Assembly: GCA_021819635.1 (NCBI GenBank)
Contig: JAKAQQ010000022.1
Location: forward strand, 1-8,419
DNA length: 8,419 nucleotides
Direction of reading: 5' to 3'
DNA from: Pseudomonadota bacterium
GTDB lineage: Bacteria; Pseudomonadota; Gammaproteobacteria; JAKAQQ01
Both the position numbers and the translations under genes were made by a program. The notes under the pieces are model-generated. The model was given only the letters and a program-made list of their open reading frames with translations, searched no databases and had not been told where the DNA came from. Below are positions 6,792 through 8,419 of this stretch, piece after piece; the stretch's first letter is position 1, and the number at the start of each line of letters is the position of its first letter.

Positions 6792-6836
6792 CGGCCGGCC
6801 CCCTCGCCCGTCCCCCCACCCGTAGCCGGCCCACGG

Positions 6837-6877
6837 CCCGCCCCCTCCGCCCCCCAAGAGGGGGTGGAGGGGGCGGG
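6837..6877. terminator. Long GC-rich hairpin, probable terminator downstream of the exported-protein gene
   Basis: An 18-base arm (6837-6854, CCCGCCCCCTCCGCCCCC) pairs with 6860-6877 around a 5-base loop CAAGA. The only imperfection is G6849 opposite T6865, a G-U wobble in a plus-strand transcript but an A-C mismatch in a minus-strand one. It starts 11 bases past the stop of the minus-strand gene at 6889. No T-run follows, so termination would rely on hairpin strength or a factor. Confidence 0.55.
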
Positions 6878-6888
6878 AGGATCACGGC

Positions 6889-7332
6889 TCAGTCGTGGTT
6901 CTTGCGCACGAGCACGACAATGGGCTTCCAGCGGGACGCCCGTCCGTGCACGATCTTGGCCCCGAAGTAGTAGGTGCGGCCGGCTTTGAAATCCATGGTC
7001 ACGGTCGGCCAGTTCTCGCTCCCGCCGACGCTGGAAGCGGAGAAACCCGGACCGAAGGCGTTGTTCATGAAGGCCATGAAACCCACCGTGTGACGCCCCG
7101 GGCGAATCCAGTAGGCGAGGCGGTGGAGATGGTCGGGGAGAAGCTGACCGTCGAGCGTGACCATGCGCAGCGCGTAGGTCCGCACACGGGCCGGCTGGGC
7201 CACCGAAATGACGGCGTGGGGCTGCGAGGGGCTCACGAGGGCCAGCCCCGAGGCCCCAGCGAGAACGGGGATCACGAGACCCACGAGCAGGGCCCAACGC
7301 GCGCGCGGGAACCGGGAACGAAGCGATGTCAT
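6889..7332 (-). CDS. Small exported protein of unknown function
   Basis: A 147-residue protein I do not recognise. The N-terminus (MTSLRSRFPRAR, then a hydrophobic run at about 13-33, LLVGLVIPVLAGASGLALV) is a good Sec signal peptide or single membrane anchor. No lipobox cysteine follows; there is no cysteine at all. The mature part is rich in alternating beta-type segments: ARVRTYALRMVTLDGQLL, WIRPGRHTVGFMAF, and FKAGRTYYFGAKI ending WKPIVVLV. The pattern of a PGxH strand followed by an AGxxYYF strand and a WKP strand occurs in small periplasmic beta-sandwich proteins, so a periplasmic or envelope location is inferred. The ATG at 7332 is chosen because GGAGG lies 8 bases upstream; a GTG at 7359 would add nine residues before the signal peptide. 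It lies 105 bases downstream of the potassium channel gene on the same strand. Confidence 0.75.
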   Translation of the reverse strand: MTSLRSRFPRARWALLVGLVIPVLAGASGLALVSPSQPHAVISVAQPARVRTYALRMVTLDGQLLPDHLHRLAYWIRPGRHTVGFMAFMNNAFGPGFSASSVGGSENWPTVTMDFKAGRTYYFGAKIVHGRASRWKPIVVLVRKNHD

Positions 7333-7340
7333 GGCGAAAT

Positions 7341-7345
7341 CCTCC
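7341..7345 (-). promoter_or_regulatory. Ribosome binding site of the exported-protein gene
   Basis: GGAGG 8 bases before the ATG at 7332. This near-ideal site decides between that ATG and the in-frame GTG at 7359. Confidence 0.7.
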
Positions 7346-7361
7346 AGCATCCAAGGCACAA

Positions 7362-7380
7362 GGTCCTTCTTGATAGGACC
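7362..7380. repeat. Short inverted repeat between kch and the exported-protein gene
   Basis: GGTCCT (7362-7367) and AGGACC (7375-7380) are a perfect 6-bp inverted repeat around TCTTGAT. It lies about 17 bases upstream of the GGAGG of the next gene. It may be an operator or weak attenuator; chance occurrence is possible at this length. Confidence 0.35.
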
Positions 7381-7437
7381 GCGGGCGAGGGCGGAAGATC
7401 CCGGCCAACCCTGGAGCGATTCCAGAACAGGGCCAGT

Positions 7438-8419
7438 CTAGGTCTTTCCACCCCCTTCGTCAAGCTGCAGGAGACCGGAGAGGAGGGACTGGTTTTCGAG
7501 GCTCTCGCCGGTCAGGTGCATGGCAAGGACCTGCCCGCCGAGCACCTGGGGGGCAACGACGACGTCGGGATGCACCCGGCGGATGCGGGCCATGTTGCGG
7601 GCGTTGTTGACGGCCGCGATCGTCTTCACGCGGTCGGTGAGTTCGCGGACGGCGAGGACAATGAAGGCATTCTCGGAATCGTCTTCCCCCAGGGCCAGCA
7701 CCGCCCGCGCGTTCTCGACCCGGGCCTTGCGGAGGACCTCGACGTCCGTCGGATCCCCGAGGACGATCTCGAGCTTGTCGTGGCCGGGGATCGTGAAGGG
7801 CTCGGGGACCACGAAGACGGTCGCCTGACGACGGGCGGCGAGTTCGCGGAAGGCGTTGCGGGCCAACGAGGAATTGCCGGACAGCACGAAGTGGTCGTGG
7901 TACGGCTTGACGAGATCGGAGGGCATGAGGAATTTCTCGACGCGGTTCTGGAAGATCGGGAGGATGATGGCGCTGAAGGCGGTCGTGAAAAGGACGACGC
8001 CGAGGACAACGATCGAGACGACGAAGAGGCGCGCCTCGGCCGTCGCCGGCACGATGTCGCCGTAGCCGACCGTCGAGAGTGTCACCACCGAGAAATAGAG
8101 GGCGGTCACGAGACTGCGGATCGCAGGATGGAACTGGCGGCCGAGGGCAAGGCTTCCGAAGGAGGCGTAGGCCAGGAGAAAGACCACGCTCGTGAAGGCG
8201 TAGACGGTGCCGCTCGCGAGCGAGGAGCGGCGGAAATGCGGCGACGCAAGGACGAGAAGAACGAGGAGCAGGGCCGCGCCCTCCTCGAGCGGCCGGGGGA
8301 GCGCGTGACGGACAACGGCCAGGACGACGAGCTGCCCGAGGAGATCCACGACCGCGAAGAGCCAGAAGATGCGCGAACGGAGAAGAAGCGTTGCGGCGAA
8401 GACGAGATCGAGGATCCCG
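7438..8419 (-). CDS. kch: Kch-like potassium channel with RCK domain, N-terminus cut by window edge
   Basis: The visible 326 residues continue in frame to the right edge. The GTG at 8349 is internal, because the 23 codons before it are open and hydrophobic. Transmembrane segments flank a pore helix ending TVGYGD (genomic 8056-8073), the potassium selectivity filter, followed by the inner helix to about residue 155. The cytoplasmic TrkA-N/RCK domain begins at HDHFVLSGNSSLARNAF, then GDPTDVEVLRKARVENARAV, LGEDDSENAFIVLA and RRVHPDVVVAPQVLG. Like E. coli Kch it lacks a canonical GxGxxG nucleotide motif. The stretches around the filter (FHPAIRSLVTALYFSVVTLS) and the C-terminal RVHPD...SPQ-like region are close to E. 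coli Kch (417 residues, six transmembrane helices), so roughly 80-90 N-terminal residues are missing. It would pass K+ across the inner membrane. The identification is secure at family level. Confidence 0.93.
   Translation of the reverse strand, partial: GILDLVFAATLLLRSRIFWLFAVVDLLGQLVVLAVVRHALPRPLEEGAALLLVLLVLASPHFRRSSLASGTVYAFTSVVFLLAYASFGSLALGRQFHPAIRSLVTALYFSVVTLSTVGYGDIVPATAEARLFVVSIVVLGVVLFTTAFSAIILPIFQNRVEKFLMPSDLVKPYHDHFVLSGNSSLARNAFRELAARRQATVFVVPEPFTIPGHDKLEIVLGDPTDVEVLRKARVENARAVLALGEDDSENAFIVLAVRELTDRVKTIAAVNNARNMARIRRVHPDVVVAPQVLGGQVLAMHLTGESLENQSLLSGLLQLDEGGGKT

Noticed and set aside
6793..6800. GGCCGGCC palindrome
   Set aside because: An 8-base G/C-only palindrome is expected by chance in DNA this GC-rich, and nothing around it suggests a site.
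5602..6825. 407-codon plus-strand open frame opposite the DegV gene
   Set aside because: The DegV frame on the minus strand has family motifs over its whole length; this is its complement.
8347..8349. GTG as the true start of the potassium channel
   Set aside because: The frame stays open to the window edge with hydrophobic residues upstream, and Kch homologues have more N-terminal transmembrane helices, so this is an internal codon.

Overview
The window is about 8.4 kb of very GC-rich DNA (roughly 65-70 % by eye) from a bacterial chromosome, densely coding and without mobile-element, phage, tRNA, rRNA or CRISPR signatures. A GacA/UvrY-like response regulator, a Kch-type potassium channel and a BacA-type UppP suggest a proteobacterium, probably a high-GC gammaproteobacterium. 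That placement is an inference from gene content, not from a marker gene.

Region 1 (1-1768, minus strand) is a two-gene operon. A LuxR/NarL-type response regulator is followed 11 bases later by a protein joining a thioredoxin-like domain (CINC motif) to an NHL-repeat propeller, as in NHLRC2. The latter runs off the left edge. A GC-rich divergent intergenic region of about 310 bases (1769-2077) separates this operon from the next.

Region 2 (2078-5648, plus strand) is a compact three-gene run: a saccharopine/lysine-6-dehydrogenase-family oxidoreductase, an antiquitin-type aldehyde dehydrogenase (ALDH7, alpha-aminoadipate semialdehyde dehydrogenase), and undecaprenyl-diphosphatase UppP. The gaps are 29 bases and then a 1-base overlap. 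The first two fit consecutive steps of lysine catabolism: formation of alpha-aminoadipate semialdehyde, then its oxidation to alpha-aminoadipate. uppP is probably a translational hitchhiker with a cell-wall lipid-carrier role.

Region 3 (5758-8419, minus strand) holds three genes transcribed toward region 2. In transcription order they are a Kch-like potassium channel with a TVGYGD filter and RCK domain (its N-terminus lies off the right edge), a small exported protein of unknown function, and a divergent DegV-family protein. The DegV gene has its own plausible promoter and a perfect 8-bp stem-loop in its leader. An 18-bp GC-rich hairpin lies between the exported-protein gene and the DegV gene.

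I see mostly ordinary housekeeping and accessory genes, not a clearly new system. The points most worth a second look are the regulator plus NHLRC2-like operon, the lysine-catabolic pair whose first enzyme has two plausible substrates, the DegV protein with replaced lipid-pocket motifs, and the two hairpins around 6729-6877.
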